The notes under the pieces were generated by a model, which searched no databases, had not been told where the DNA came from, and saw only the letters and a list, made by a program, of their open reading frames with translations. This document shows, in pieces, positions 1 to 9,810 of a DNA stretch of 64,000 nt. Origin of the DNA: Pseudomonadota bacterium (GTDB taxonomy: Bacteria; Desulfobacterota; Desulfobulbia; Desulfobulbales; SURF-16); assembly GCA_018822545.1 (NCBI GenBank), contig JAHJKA010000066.1, positions 26,260-90,259 of the forward strand, read 5' to 3'. Each line of letters opens with the position of its first letter. Positions within the stretch are counted from its first letter, which is position 1. A program made the translations under genes and the position numbers.

Positions 1-120
1 GCCTTTATCATCGCTATAGATGGCAGCCTCGAACTTTAATTTGACTCCTTTGGCCTGGGCCGGGACAACCGCCACCAGGACAACCGTCAGTACGGTAAAT
101 ATGTTAGCAAGTAGTTTCAT
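1..120 (-). CDS. secreted protein, N-terminus only (runs off the window)
   Basis: Only the first 40 codons are present. They encode a typical Sec signal peptide: Met-Lys start, a hydrophobic core and a PAQA-type cleavage site near residue 23. The mature protein begins with a Lys-rich segment. AGAGGTGAGACC just upstream supplies a ribosome binding site. It lies 4 bp after the 42-heme cytochrome stop, so it is almost certainly the next gene of that operon and an exported protein of the same system. Its function cannot be judged from this fragment. Confidence 0.75.
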   Translation of the reverse strand, partial: MKLLANIFTVLTVVLVAVVPAQAKGVKLKFEAAIYSDDKG

Positions 121-124
121 GGTC

Positions 125-3100
125 TCACCTCTTGAATTGGGCATGGCAGCGGACGCATTGCTCGCTGGTGGTCGGGGAATAGAGCATATGATCATGCTCG
201 GTGCCGTGCGATCTATGACAGCTGAGACAATCCAGCGTCAGATTGGGGTTACGCGGGTCGATGATCTGATCGCCGATGGGGTGGGTGGAATGGGCCTGCC
301 AGTCATGGCAGGTGCCGCAGACATTGACCACCGCCGCATCCTTGAACAGGAAGACCGCATTGCTGCCGTGGGCCTCATGACAGGCCATGCAGTTGCCATC
401 CTTGACCGGTACGTGTTTGGTGGGGGATTTATCCTGTCGGGCGATGGTGTCGGCATGGCAGCTGCCACAGACCTCCTTCATGGGCGCCTTGAGAAGTCCC
501 TTCTCCGGAGCGGCATGGGGCGAATGGCAGTTTACGCAGCCGTTTTCGTCCAGCATCGGCCAATGGAGCCGATCTTTTAAAAATGTTTTATTGATCATCT
601 CGTAATGGCAGCCTTGGCAGAGCTCGTAGCCCTTCTTCTTGAGGGCAAAGGGTGTGGCACTGCTTGGTTTTTCATGGCACTGGCTGCACATCTTGTTGTG
701 GACCGGCGGATGGACATTGTCCCACAGGATCGCTGCCGTGCTGGAGCCGTGCGGGTTATGACAGGAAACACAGTTTGATTTCTCCACCGGATACTCCAAA
801 TGCTGCTTCTTGAAGGCCGGCTTCTGGGCGTCATGACAACGGAGACAGAGGGCAGGCGCTTTTTTCTTCAGCAGCTTGTCATTTCCCGCGGAAGCGTGCG
901 CGTCATGACAGGCAAGGCAATCATTCTGCACTGGAGAATGATTGAACTTATTTGCCTTTATCTTCTCACCAAGTTCCTTATGACACTCGAAACAGAGGGT
1001 CTTGCCGGCCTTCAGCAGGTTGTTCTTGTTATCTGCGGAATGGGGGTCGTGGCACTGGATGCATTTGCCTTCGGCCACCACCTGATGGGTGCTTTTGGCG
1101 TTCTTGGGAACAAGTGTGTCGTGACATTTGTAACAGATGTTCTCCTTGTCCCGATCAAAGAGGCGGGGGTATTTCGCCGCGTGGGGATTATGGCAGCCGG
1201 TACATTCACCCTTAGCAAGGGGTGTATGGACCGAAGCCTTTTTCAAGATACCCTCAAGGTTTGTATGGCACTCAAAGCACAGCTTGCCGCGGGCGCCCGG
1301 GTTCAAATGTAAGACAGCATCCTTGCCCTTGCCGGTGCTCGGCTCGGCGCTATGGCAGGGCTCGCAGGACCGCTCGGCAAAGGGTGGGTGCAGCACGGGT
1401 TTGAAGAATTGCGGATCCTTTGAGGCATGGGGTTCATGGCAGGTGCGGCAATCAATGGCCTTTGCCTCGATATTATTATGCGCACCTTTGAAGGCGTCAT
1501 CGCTCAGGTTATGGCACTCCCCGCAGATCTCGTTGATCGGTTTATCCAGCAAGGCGCCGCGCGCCGCCATATGACTGCTATGGCAACGTAAGCAGTCTCT
1601 CCCTGCAGGGGAGTGGACCCGCTCCGTATCCATCCGTTCCTTAATCGGTTTGTGACAGGAAAGACAGAGGTCCGGACTGGCAGCGAGCAACAGGTTCTTC
1701 AGTTTGGCCTTGTGAGGGTTATGGCACTTGGTGCATTGGCCATCGGTTACCGGCGGATGGGTACTGGCCGCCTTTTTCAGGTCGCTCTCCAAGCCATCAT
1801 GGCAGGAGAAACAGAGAGTTGCCTGATTATCAACCAGCATGCCGGGGATGGCACTGCTGTGGGGATTATGACAGACCTGGCAGTCACCTTCACTAAAGGG
1901 TGGGTGGAGGGTGTCGCTCGGTTCCGTTTTCATCAGCTCGGTATGGCATTTCCGGCACAACTCGGCGCCGGCCTCATTGAGGATCTTTGGAACCGCGCTG
2001 CCATGGGGGACATGGCAGGCACTGCACTGGCCGTTGCGTACCGGCCGATGGGTGTTGGCCTGATTGAAATCGGTGGCTTCCTGCACGTGGCATGTATAGC
2101 AGACCGTATCCATCCGATCCTTCAAGATTTTATCGTAATTGGCGCCATGGGGATTATGGCAGACGGAACAATCACCATCCTCGTAAGGCGAATGCTTGAC
2201 GCTGGCCTTGCCGCCGGCATTCTGGGTGGCGGTATGGCAGCTGAAACAAAGGGCGCTGCCTTTGTTTTTCAGCAGTTTCTGCTCCTTCGCGGCATGGGGG
2301 GAATGACAGGAGACACAGGACTGCTCACTTGTCACCGGGGCATGGGGGAAGGTGACCTTGGTGGCCAGAGCGTCATGACATTCTATACATAATTTGGTTA
2401 ATGGTTGGGTAAGGAGCTTAGGATTTTCCGAATCGTGGGGCGTATGACAGGCGGTGCATTCGCCGCCAGCAAAAGGTTCGTGTTCCATGGTCCCGTCATT
2501 TTTCAGGGTGTCCCGATCATGGCAGGTGAGGCAAATCTCCCCGGCCGGGGCGTTGAGGCCAAAGGGTTTTTCCGAATTGGGCGGATTATGGCAGGAGTTG
2601 CATTCCCCTCCGGCCATGGGGTTATGGGCGCTGGCCTTGAGCAGTTTGGCTTGATCTGCCGCATGGGGGTTGTGGCAACCCAGGCAGGATTCAGCATCGA
2701 CCTGATAACCGCCATGTGTTTTGGTAAACGAGGAGGCTTTACTGTCATGGCAGGAAAGGCAGAGTTTGGCGGGCGACATGGTCAGCAGATTTTTTTCCGT
2801 TGAACTATGGGCATTATGACAGACAGCACAGCCTTCCTCCTTGACCACGGCATGGACATTCTTCTTTTCAAATTTCTTGCGGTCATGGCAGGAGTAGCAT
2901 CCTTCGGCCCCCTTCGCCTTCAAAAGATTCGGGGCTGCAGAGGCATGGGGATTATGGCAGGAAACACATTTTCCCCGTCTGAGCGCGGTATGCTGCACCT
3001 TCAGGTCGAGGCCAAGAGATTCCTTGCTGTGGCAGGTGAGGCAAAGATCGTTGCCCTCCTGTTTTAAAAGGAGTTTAGGAACAATGCCGTGCCGGAGATG

Positions 3101-3316
3101 ACACTCCTCACATTTGAGTTCCTTTACCACGGTGTGCACCGATGCCAAGGAAAAATACTTTTCAGCAAAATCCTTATGGCAGGAGAGGCAGTCCTTTTTG
3201 GCAAATTGTCTTTTTGCTGCCGGTGAGACTCCCGGAAAATTGAGGAGAATCATCCCGCACAACAGAAAAGCCATGCCGGCCACGATCGTCTTTCTGTTCA
3301 TGTCGCTCATTCGCAT
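125..3316 (-). CDS. 42-heme c-type cytochrome (doubled-CXXCH type)
   Basis: The 1063-residue protein has an N-terminal signal peptide (about residues 1-34). I count 42 CXXCH motifs by eye between residues 43 and 1057, one per roughly 25 residues. Motifs come in pairs of the form CxxCHNPH...LL...LCxxCH, the doubled-CXXCH arrangement. The many extra His residues after the motifs (CHNPH, CHSPH) fit bis-His ligation. The likely role is long-range electron transfer across the periplasm or at the outer membrane, feeding the beta-barrel and OmcS-like proteins of the same operon. It starts 22 bp after the prolyl isomerase. The start could also be Met6 (3301), which begins a cleaner signal peptide, but GAGGG fits the first ATG better. 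Heme stoichiometry assumes every motif is loaded. Confidence 0.95.
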   Translation of the reverse strand: MRMSDMNRKTIVAGMAFLLCGMILLNFPGVSPAAKRQFAKKDCLSCHKDFAEKYFSLASVHTVVKELKCEECHLRHGIVPKLLLKQEGNDLCLTCHSKESLGLDLKVQHTALRRGKCVSCHNPHASAAPNLLKAKGAEGCYSCHDRKKFEKKNVHAVVKEEGCAVCHNAHSSTEKNLLTMSPAKLCLSCHDSKASSFTKTHGGYQVDAESCLGCHNPHAADQAKLLKASAHNPMAGGECNSCHNPPNSEKPFGLNAPAGEICLTCHDRDTLKNDGTMEHEPFAGGECTACHTPHDSENPKLLTQPLTKLCIECHDALATKVTFPHAPVTSEQSCVSCHSPHAAKEQKLLKNKGSALCFSCHTATQNAGGKASVKHSPYEDGDCSVCHNPHGANYDKILKDRMDTVCYTCHVQEATDFNQANTHRPVRNGQCSACHVPHGSAVPKILNEAGAELCRKCHTELMKTEPSDTLHPPFSEGDCQVCHNPHSSAIPGMLVDNQATLCFSCHDGLESDLKKAASTHPPVTDGQCTKCHNPHKAKLKNLLLAASPDLCLSCHKPIKERMDTERVHSPAGRDCLRCHSSHMAARGALLDKPINEICGECHNLSDDAFKGAHNNIEAKAIDCRTCHEPHASKDPQFFKPVLHPPFAERSCEPCHSAEPSTGKGKDAVLHLNPGARGKLCFECHTNLEGILKKASVHTPLAKGECTGCHNPHAAKYPRLFDRDKENICYKCHDTLVPKNAKSTHQVVAEGKCIQCHDPHSADNKNNLLKAGKTLCFECHKELGEKIKANKFNHSPVQNDCLACHDAHASAGNDKLLKKKAPALCLRCHDAQKPAFKKQHLEYPVEKSNCVSCHNPHGSSTAAILWDNVHPPVHNKMCSQCHEKPSSATPFALKKKGYELCQGCHYEMINKTFLKDRLHWPMLDENGCVNCHSPHAAPEKGLLKAPMKEVCGSCHADTIARQDKSPTKHVPVKDGNCMACHEAHGSNAVFLFKDAAVVNVCGTCHDWQAHSTHPIGDQIIDPRNPNLTLDCLSCHRSHGTEHDHMLYSPTTSEQCVRCHAQFKR

Positions 3317-3337
3317 ATGTATTCCATCCCTCTTCTG

Positions 3338-5089
3338 TTATTCAGATGCATCAACAAGAAATAGCTTAACCTCATAAACGTCCCGCAATTTCGTGGCCCA
3401 TTCTTCCACCAACTCCGGGATTCTTTTCTTGAAAAGGTCTTTGGCGATTGCCTCGCGCACCTCGCTGTAGGCTGTTGGTGTGGCCGGATACACCTTTTCA
3501 GTGAGCAGGACATAGAAATGGCCGGCACTCTGGTCTTGGTATAACCGGTAGTCGCCATCCTTGGCATCACCGATCACCTCCTGAATCTCCGGGGAGAGCC
3601 CCGATAAAGACAAGATATTACTGTCAAACTGCAACAGCCCCTCGGTATCTTTTTTGACCTGGTGCTCGGCGTTGGCGCTCAACCATTTGAACTCCGTATT
3701 CTGTTGCAAGAGGTCAAGGGCGTCTTTGGCCGACGTGGCGTTATCAAAAACCAATGATTTGAGGCGCAGCATTTTAGGGGAGGAATATTCACTTAAGTGC
3801 TCGGCATAATAGGCGCGCGCCGTTTCCTCTTTAACCTTGGCCTCAGGGACGATCACCTTGTTGACGAAGGTATTGAACAGGGTCTTGCGTTCGAACTCCG
3901 CCACCCCTTTCTCAAACTGTTCCGTCTTGTCGAGCTCCAGGGCCATGGCCTCTTTCATGAATAATTTTTTGTAGAGAATATTATCCTCCATCATGCCCTT
4001 CATGGAATTGAGACGAGTCAGGTTTTCTTTTGAATTGGCACCGTGATAGAGTTTACTTTCCATCTCTTTGCTGAAATCAGCCACGGTAATCGGCGCCTCA
4101 TCCTTGATCTCGATGACGATCCGTTTGTCTTTGAGTAAGGCATCGAGGCCCGGCTCATCAGCACCATAGTCGAGGCTGTCGATAAGCTCCTGGTTGATGA
4201 CGGCATATTTCTTTTTCAACTCGTCGAAATAGGCGCGGATCACTTCAAGATTCTTTTTGGCCAAGATTTTTTGTCGGGCCTGTTCCATTAGTTCAAGGGA
4301 CTCAACAGTTTTAGCCGCTTCTTCCATCTTGACCAGGGCGAATTTGTCTGCGGCAGGGATGATCGGGCTCAGCTCTCCAGCCTTTGCCTTTTGGGCAAAG
4401 TTCACCACCTCAGGCATCAGTTGATCGAAACTATAGGATCTGGCGCCGAGAAGACTGCCCTCTGCAGTCTTGTCCTGCAGGGCCTTTTTGACAACATCCT
4501 GGTAGGAGGCGCCCTTCTTAATTTCTTTAACGGCCTGTTTGGCATCCTTTTTCTTGGCAAACACCACGGATTCAAGTTTTACAAAGGTACTCATCTCCTT
4601 ATAGAGCTTGGCGACCTCCTCTTCGTCGGGACGAATATCCTTGACCTGACGACTCTGGAGCAGAGTTCGCAACCACTGGGACTTGAAGGCTCCCACTTCC
4701 TTCTCAAAATCAGGCGTCTCGTCAAAACCGATGTTCCGGGCCTCCTGTTCCAGCAATCTGAGACTGACAATTCGCTTGAGGATTTCGTGGATATTCCCGT
4801 GTTTGCTGTGTTGTTGTTCGCCGGCCTGCAGGCCCAGAAGCTCAACGTTTAATTCAGCCAGGGGGATCGGGTCTCCGTTAACCTCGGCAACCACTAACTC
4901 TCCGTGCTCAAGGGAGATGAGCGGCAGCTGCACGGAAACGATTCCCTCAGGGGTTTTAACCTGAATTGATGTGCTGCTCAAAGGGGTGTCTGCCGGAGCG
5001 GTTTCTGCCATTGCTGCTGCGGTTGCCGATATCGACCAGAGTGCGAGAAACGCCAACATAAATCCTGTTTTCCAGTGTTTCCTTTTCAT
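3338..5089 (-). CDS. periplasmic double-parvulin peptidyl-prolyl isomerase (SurA/PpiC type)
   Basis: The start at 5089 is chosen because GAAGGAGTCTT directly precedes it and it opens a Sec signal peptide ending near ATAAAMAE; an upstream in-frame Met exists at 5131. The 583-residue product has a SurA-like helical N-region, a parvulin-like segment at about residues 150-270 (conserved GSLLGARSYSFDQLMPEV stretch) and a second, more divergent one near 420-560. It probably assists folding of the secreted cytochromes or the beta-barrel encoded in the same operon. From memory, PPIases recur beside OmcS-type nanowire cytochromes; I have not verified this here. Family assignment is firm, the client is inferred. 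Confidence 0.85.
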   Translation of the reverse strand: MKRKHWKTGFMLAFLALWSISATAAAMAETAPADTPLSSTSIQVKTPEGIVSVQLPLISLEHGELVVAEVNGDPIPLAELNVELLGLQAGEQQHSKHGNIHEILKRIVSLRLLEQEARNIGFDETPDFEKEVGAFKSQWLRTLLQSRQVKDIRPDEEEVAKLYKEMSTFVKLESVVFAKKKDAKQAVKEIKKGASYQDVVKKALQDKTAEGSLLGARSYSFDQLMPEVVNFAQKAKAGELSPIIPAADKFALVKMEEAAKTVESLELMEQARQKILAKKNLEVIRAYFDELKKKYAVINQELIDSLDYGADEPGLDALLKDKRIVIEIKDEAPITVADFSKEMESKLYHGANSKENLTRLNSMKGMMEDNILYKKLFMKEAMALELDKTEQFEKGVAEFERKTLFNTFVNKVIVPEAKVKEETARAYYAEHLSEYSSPKMLRLKSLVFDNATSAKDALDLLQQNTEFKWLSANAEHQVKKDTEGLLQFDSNILSLSGLSPEIQEVIGDAKDGDYRLYQDQSAGHFYVLLTEKVYPATPTAYSEVREAIAKDLFKKRIPELVEEWATKLRDVYEVKLFLVDASE

Positions 5090-5168
5090 AAGACTCCTTC
5101 TGTCCTTGTTCAGAGGTTGAGTGGTCATCATCGTGCAGGGGAGACCAATAACACAACCGTTTTATGGA

Positions 5169-8100
5169 TTATTGTTCAAGCATTCCGGCGATGGTTCCGA
5201 CCATCTGGCCTGCCAGATTATGCGCTGTGTATACCTTGCCTAAATCGAAAAAAAAGACGCCGTTTGCACCATCGGTATAGCTTTTTGACGTCCAGACGGT
5301 TTGGTTGCCCTGGCGGCTGAAGACCTCCACGGAGAAATCGACAATGGGCCTGCCGATCATGCCGCCATAATCCTCGTAGTCAAAAATTTTGCCGGTAACC
5401 AGGAGGTCAACGCCCAGTTTGGCAAAGAGCACCTCGGCATGGGCCAGGTAGAGGCCGTCTTCCATAATGATGCGGTAGCGCAAGAGAAACTGCCGCAACT
5501 CTCCAGGCTCAATGACGGTGAGGTTGGCGACCTTCCGCAACTGCCTTACGAAATGAAGCTCCATCAGCTCTCCGGCGTATTTGCGCTCACTGAGGTTGTA
5601 GAAAGGCATAATCGCCACGGTATAGCGCCGCCTCGGAGAAAAGGATTCCGAGCGGAAATACTCCTGAGGCCGGAATTTGCCGGCCCCGTCTACTTGCCTT
5701 GGCAGTTGCCGAGAGGGCGACGGCAGCAAAAGCGGCTCCCATGATTTGAACAAATCGGTCAGCACCTTATCAAGCAGCTGGTCGGGGTTCCTGATCATGC
5801 CGAGATCAAGCAGGCCCGGTGTCTCATCCCCGCTCAGGCTCTTGCTGTTCATCCAGATGATGCGCGGCTGGGCGCTGCACATGTCCAGCCAGGCGGTCAG
5901 GGATATCTTGGGAACACCACGCTCGGAGTACAACTCCAGAGTGCTGAACAGCACTGCGTCGGCACCTGTTTCTTGCTGTAGGGCCAGGGTGAGTCTACTG
6001 TCAATTCCCGCTGTATAGCGGAGGCGATGGCGTTTGATAAAATCCCCCAGCAGCTGTTCATCAACCAGACGCATTCCTTTCTGACGCACCATGCTCTCCA
6101 GATGTTCCTGGATCTTTTTCAGCGGCGCCTTTGCCCCGCTTAAATTTTGCAAAGGCAAGACAGCGATGAGGGATTCAGGCCCCAGCGGCGCAAGAATTTC
6201 ATAAGCGACCGATTGCCCATCCTTGACGATATTGCCCATAGCATCAGTCACTTTTACAGAGATCAGATACTGCCCTTTCTCCAGCGGCAGCCATTGCCAG
6301 AAAGGTGATTCTCCTTGTTGTTCGATTAATTCCTTGCCATTATAGCGACTGGAAAATTCATAGGCCAGGGGTGGCACTCCGCCCTTCACCACAGCGTGCC
6401 AAGCGATTGGGCCAATGCCGGCTTTTTGGGGGGGCGGCTTGGCCGCTCGGAGACCTTCCACCTCTAACTCCGGCAGCACTTCAAAGGGGTCCGACCAGTG
6501 GCTGGCCGCCTGGTTGCCCAGGGCGTCAGTAACCATGGTTTTGATGAGGTAGAAGCCGGCAGCCTCGGGCCGCCAGCGCCAATCTTGTTTGGTACCGTTC
6601 TGGGCAGCAATCTCCTGTTTGCCGTCAGACACAATGAAGACATAGGTGAGATCACCCACACCACCACTTGCCGTGGACTGCCAGTTGACCTCCGTCATTC
6701 TGGCGGCCTGGGGTGAGGGTTTGTCCGGTCGCAGAATTTCCACCACAAGCTCCGGAACCACTTCATAGGGCGCCGACCAATCGCTTTGAACACTGTTGCC
6801 TCGGATATCCTGGGCAACCACCTTAATGCGGTAGGTGCCCTCATTTTGCGGCAGCCATTGCCAGAGGGCGGATGTGCTGCTCTGGACAGCGGTTTCCTCT
6901 TGGCCGTCTGACAGGGTGAAGGTATAGGCGAGTGCACCGGCACCGCCGCTTGCAATGGCCTGCCAGTTGACAGTAGCCATTCTTGCGGCCTGGGGGGCTT
7001 GTTTGTCGGCTTGGAGGGCTTCCATTTTTAATTCAGGCGCCACTGCATAGGGCGCCGACCACTCGCTCATGGCTGTGTTACCAAGGGAATCCGAGACAAC
7101 CGCCTTTATTCGGTATAGGCCTGATTTTTTCGGCTGCCATTGCCATGACGGGTGCATGTCTTTCCGCCGGGCAACGATCTCCTCTTCGCCGTCTGTCACC
7201 ACAAACTCATAGGTGTGTTTGCCGACGCCGCCGCTTGCCGTGGTCTGCCAGTTGATCTCCGCCATCATGGCAGCCTGGGGTGCCGGTTTATCAACGATGA
7301 GGGACGTCACCAGTAACTCCGGCACCACTTCATAGGGTTCGGACCAGTCGCTTTGTACGGTGTTGCCGCGGATGTCCTGCACCACCACTTTGGCACGATA
7401 TTTCCCTGGCTTGTGGGGCTGCCAGCGGCACAAGGAAGAGGTGCTGTTACGAACAATAGTCTTAATTTCGTCGTCCATGAAGGTGAACTCATAGGTGAGT
7501 TTGCCGGCGCCGCCGCTTGCTGTTGCCTGCCAGCCGATTGTCGTCATATTGGCGGCCTGGGGGGCTGGTTTGTCGACCTTTAAAGTCTGCATCTGCAGCT
7601 CCGGCGCTACTTCATAGGGCTCAGAGCTACTTTGCCTGGTGTTGCCGAGGCTATCGGTGACAATGGTCTTGATCCGATAGGTGCCGGCTTGCTTTGGTTG
7701 CCATTGCCAAGCCGGGGAGGGGCCGCTCTGGACAACACTCTCTGCTGAGCCATCGGAAAGGAAAAAATCATAGCTGAGTTCCCCCAGACCGCCGCCTGCT
7801 GTGGCCTGCCAGTTGATTTCCGCCATCATGGCTGCCTGGGGCGCCGGCTTGTCGGCCTGGAGAGAGACAACCAACAACTCCGGCACCACTTCATAGGGAT
7901 CAGACCAGCCACTTTGCTTGTTATTGCCGAGGGCGTCGGCAATAATGGCCTTGACCCGGTATATGCCGGCCTTTTTTGGCTGCCATTGCCAGAGGGGAGA
8001 GGGGCCGCTTTGGGCGACGCTCTCTGCTCTGCCGTCCGACAGTACAAATTCATAGTTCAGTGTGCCCACACCACCATGGGCGATAGCCTGCCAGTTGATA

Positions 8101-9098
8101 GCCGTCATGCCGGCGGCCTGGGGCGCCGGTTTATCCAGCCGGAGGGCTTCCGTCTGGAGCTCCGGCACGACTTCATAGGGCTTGGACCAGTCGCTCTGGA
8201 CGCTGTTGCCCAGGCTGTCTTTCACCACCACCTTGGTTCGGTAGCTTCCTTCCTGGTGAGGCACCCATTGCCAAGCAGAGGAGGGGCCGCTCTGGGTGAC
8301 GTTTTCAGCTGAGCCGTGCGAGAGGATAAATTCGTAGGAAAGCTCGCCAACGCCGCCGCTGGCCAGAGCCTGCCAATTGATAGTGGTCATCCTGGCGGCC
8401 TGGGGTGACGGCTTATCTACCTGGAGAGTTTCCACCTGCAATTCTGCGGCTACTTCAAAGGGTGCAGACCAGCTGCTCTGGACGCTGTTGCCCCGGCTGT
8501 CCTTGACAACCACCATGACCCGGTACATTCCGGCCTTTGTGGGCTGCCATCGCCAAAGGGAGGAGCTGCCGCGCTGGGTGACGTTTTCTGCGCTGCCATC
8601 TGACAGGATGAACGTATAGTTGAGATCACCAACGCCGCCCCTTGCTGTGGCCAGCCAACCAACCATCGTCATCCCGGCAACCTGGGGCGCCGACGTGTCT
8701 GCCCGGAGAGCTTCTATGTGCAATTGCGGCACCACTTCATAGGGCGCAGACCAGCTGCTCTGGGCAGTGTTACCAAGGGCATCGGTACTCATTGCCTTTA
8801 CCCGGTAGGTGCCTGCTTTTTGGGGCTGCCATTGCCATTCGGCCCCTTTGCTCTTGTACATGACAACCTCATTCTCGCCATCTGCAACGATGAATTCATA
8901 CACCTGGTCGGCCGTTGCCCCTGGCACGGAAACGCGCCAGGGTATAGAAGTCCCTGCCGTCTGCGGTGAAGGCAGCGCCGGCTTGAGCACAGGCAGGCCG
9001 TCGGCGCTCTGCGACCATGTGCCAATACGCGGTATACAACCGGCCAGCACAAGCAGAGCTGCCAAAATCATAATGCGCTGTTGCCAAAGGAGAGTCAT
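5169..9098 (-). CDS. giant lipoprotein: ten Ig-like repeats plus two CsgG/GNA1162-like domains
   Basis: The 1309-residue protein has a lipobox (LVLAGC, Cys about residue 21). From roughly residue 30 to 985 it has ten tandem repeats of about 95 residues. Each has the frame PQAA..-W-..GG..Y.F..W.W.P..G.Y..K..V.D..GN..S.W..PYEV, typical of a beta-sandwich Ig-like fold. Two C-terminal domains begin with AVLPLQNLS and VAIMPFYNLS and resemble CsgG/GNA1162/TolB-N nucleotide-like folds. The domain layout suggests a long periplasmic or surface scaffold with an outer-membrane-associated end. It sits between a small GNA1162-like lipoprotein and the PPIase. No enzyme motif is visible. Confidence 0.85.
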   Translation of the reverse strand: MTLLWQQRIMILAALLVLAGCIPRIGTWSQSADGLPVLKPALPSPQTAGTSIPWRVSVPGATADQVYEFIVADGENEVVMYKSKGAEWQWQPQKAGTYRVKAMSTDALGNTAQSSWSAPYEVVPQLHIEALRADTSAPQVAGMTMVGWLATARGGVGDLNYTFILSDGSAENVTQRGSSSLWRWQPTKAGMYRVMVVVKDSRGNSVQSSWSAPFEVAAELQVETLQVDKPSPQAARMTTINWQALASGGVGELSYEFILSHGSAENVTQSGPSSAWQWVPHQEGSYRTKVVVKDSLGNSVQSDWSKPYEVVPELQTEALRLDKPAPQAAGMTAINWQAIAHGGVGTLNYEFVLSDGRAESVAQSGPSPLWQWQPKKAGIYRVKAIIADALGNNKQSGWSDPYEVVPELLVVSLQADKPAPQAAMMAEINWQATAGGGLGELSYDFFLSDGSAESVVQSGPSPAWQWQPKQAGTYRIKTIVTDSLGNTRQSSSEPYEVAPELQMQTLKVDKPAPQAANMTTIGWQATASGGAGKLTYEFTFMDDEIKTIVRNSTSSLCRWQPHKPGKYRAKVVVQDIRGNTVQSDWSEPYEVVPELLVTSLIVDKPAPQAAMMAEINWQTTASGGVGKHTYEFVVTDGEEEIVARRKDMHPSWQWQPKKSGLYRIKAVVSDSLGNTAMSEWSAPYAVAPELKMEALQADKQAPQAARMATVNWQAIASGGAGALAYTFTLSDGQEETAVQSSTSALWQWLPQNEGTYRIKVVAQDIRGNSVQSDWSAPYEVVPELVVEILRPDKPSPQAARMTEVNWQSTASGGVGDLTYVFIVSDGKQEIAAQNGTKQDWRWRPEAAGFYLIKTMVTDALGNQAASHWSDPFEVLPELEVEGLRAAKPPPQKAGIGPIAWHAVVKGGVPPLAYEFSSRYNGKELIEQQGESPFWQWLPLEKGQYLISVKVTDAMGNIVKDGQSVAYEILAPLGPESLIAVLPLQNLSGAKAPLKKIQEHLESMVRQKGMRLVDEQLLGDFIKRHRLRYTAGIDSRLTLALQQETGADAVLFSTLELYSERGVPKISLTAWLDMCSAQPRIIWMNSKSLSGDETPGLLDLGMIRNPDQLLDKVLTDLFKSWEPLLLPSPSRQLPRQVDGAGKFRPQEYFRSESFSPRRRYTVAIMPFYNLSERKYAGELMELHFVRQLRKVANLTVIEPGELRQFLLRYRIIMEDGLYLAHAEVLFAKLGVDLLVTGKIFDYEDYGGMIGRPIVDFSVEVFSRQGNQTVWTSKSYTDGANGVFFFDLGKVYTAHNLAGQMVGTIAGMLEQ
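6250..8990 (-). repeat. tandem DNA repeats of about 285 bp (ten units)
   Basis: The DNA encoding the Ig-like units recurs about every 285 bp. Recognisable repeated blocks include ggcgccggtttgtcg-like and cacttcatagggc-like strings. Internal units are more alike than the terminal ones, as expected from expansion by unequal exchange. Copy number could vary between strains or be misassembled. Confidence 0.8.
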
Positions 9099-9210
9099 TC
9101 TTCAACCAAAATTATTGCTGTGGCATGGCCTCAAGCCGCGCCTTGGTAATGCTGTAACATTGGCCACCAAAATCAGCCCATGCTGCTCGTGGACTGTGCC
9201 GGACCAGGTA

Positions 9211-9792
9211 TTATTGAAAGAGCTGGTCGATAAGGTCATAAACCGCTGCCTCCGTTACATTGTTCATCGGCTCACCGCCGCCGCCAAAAAGACGATCCCA
9301 GACACTGATCCCGCCCTTGGTGGTGGCGGCAGACCAAACCACCCGGCCGGTCTGGGTTTCGATCATCTGCAGACTTAAGGAGAGAACGTTGGCCCCGGTG
9401 TTGCCTGATCGCACCGAGCCATACTCGCGCACGACGCCGGTGATGATCGCATCGATACCGTTGGGGCCGCTTAGTTTCTTCACCTCTTCGCTGGACGGGG
9501 CGGTTGCGTCACGGATGCCGGCCCTGGACAGAATCCGCGCCGTTTCGCCGTGGGGCAGGACATAGAAGGCCTCGGTGGCCAGGAGGGCGCCGGTAAAGGT
9601 GTCCCGCACCCTGCCGGCGCCTTGTTCCTCACTGGCCAGATTGGCAAAGGGCAGCACAGCCACGGTGGCAATACTGCCAAAGTCCATGGTGGCATCCGTA
9701 TAGATCTGGCCATTGCCGTTGAACATGCTACAGGCCGGCAACAAACAAAGCAGTAAACATAAAAGCCCGGTTCTCAGATGATGTGGTTTCAT
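9211..9792 (-). CDS. small GNA1162/CsgG-like outer-membrane lipoprotein
   Basis: This 193-residue lipoprotein has a signal peptide ending in LLPAC (Cys about 21) and then a single domain starting VAVLPFANLA. It continues through VLPHGETARILSRAG, GIDAIITGVVREYG and a TGRVVWSAA segment. This pattern belongs to the GNA1162/CsgG-type lipoprotein fold, and the same fold occurs twice at the C-terminus of the neighbouring Ig-repeat protein. CsgG forms the curli export pore; whether this smaller relative oligomerises is unknown. AAAGGATCAATT precedes the ATG. It lies 18 bp from the beta-barrel gene, so co-transcription is likely. Confidence 0.8.
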   Translation of the reverse strand: MKPHHLRTGLLCLLLCLLPACSMFNGNGQIYTDATMDFGSIATVAVLPFANLASEEQGAGRVRDTFTGALLATEAFYVLPHGETARILSRAGIRDATAPSSEEVKKLSGPNGIDAIITGVVREYGSVRSGNTGANVLSLSLQMIETQTGRVVWSAATTKGGISVWDRLFGGGGEPMNNVTEAAVYDLIDQLFQ

Positions 9793-9810
9793 AATTGATC
9801 CTTTTCTCTC

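Noticed and set aside
20..3377. Many long plus-strand open frames opposite the 42-heme gene
   Set aside because: They arise from the repeated CXXCH coding pattern, which yields few stops on the opposite strand. No ribosome sites or family features.
6250..8990. CRISPR-like repeat array
   Set aside because: Repeats are about 285 bp, in frame and protein-coding, without short repeats and unique spacers.
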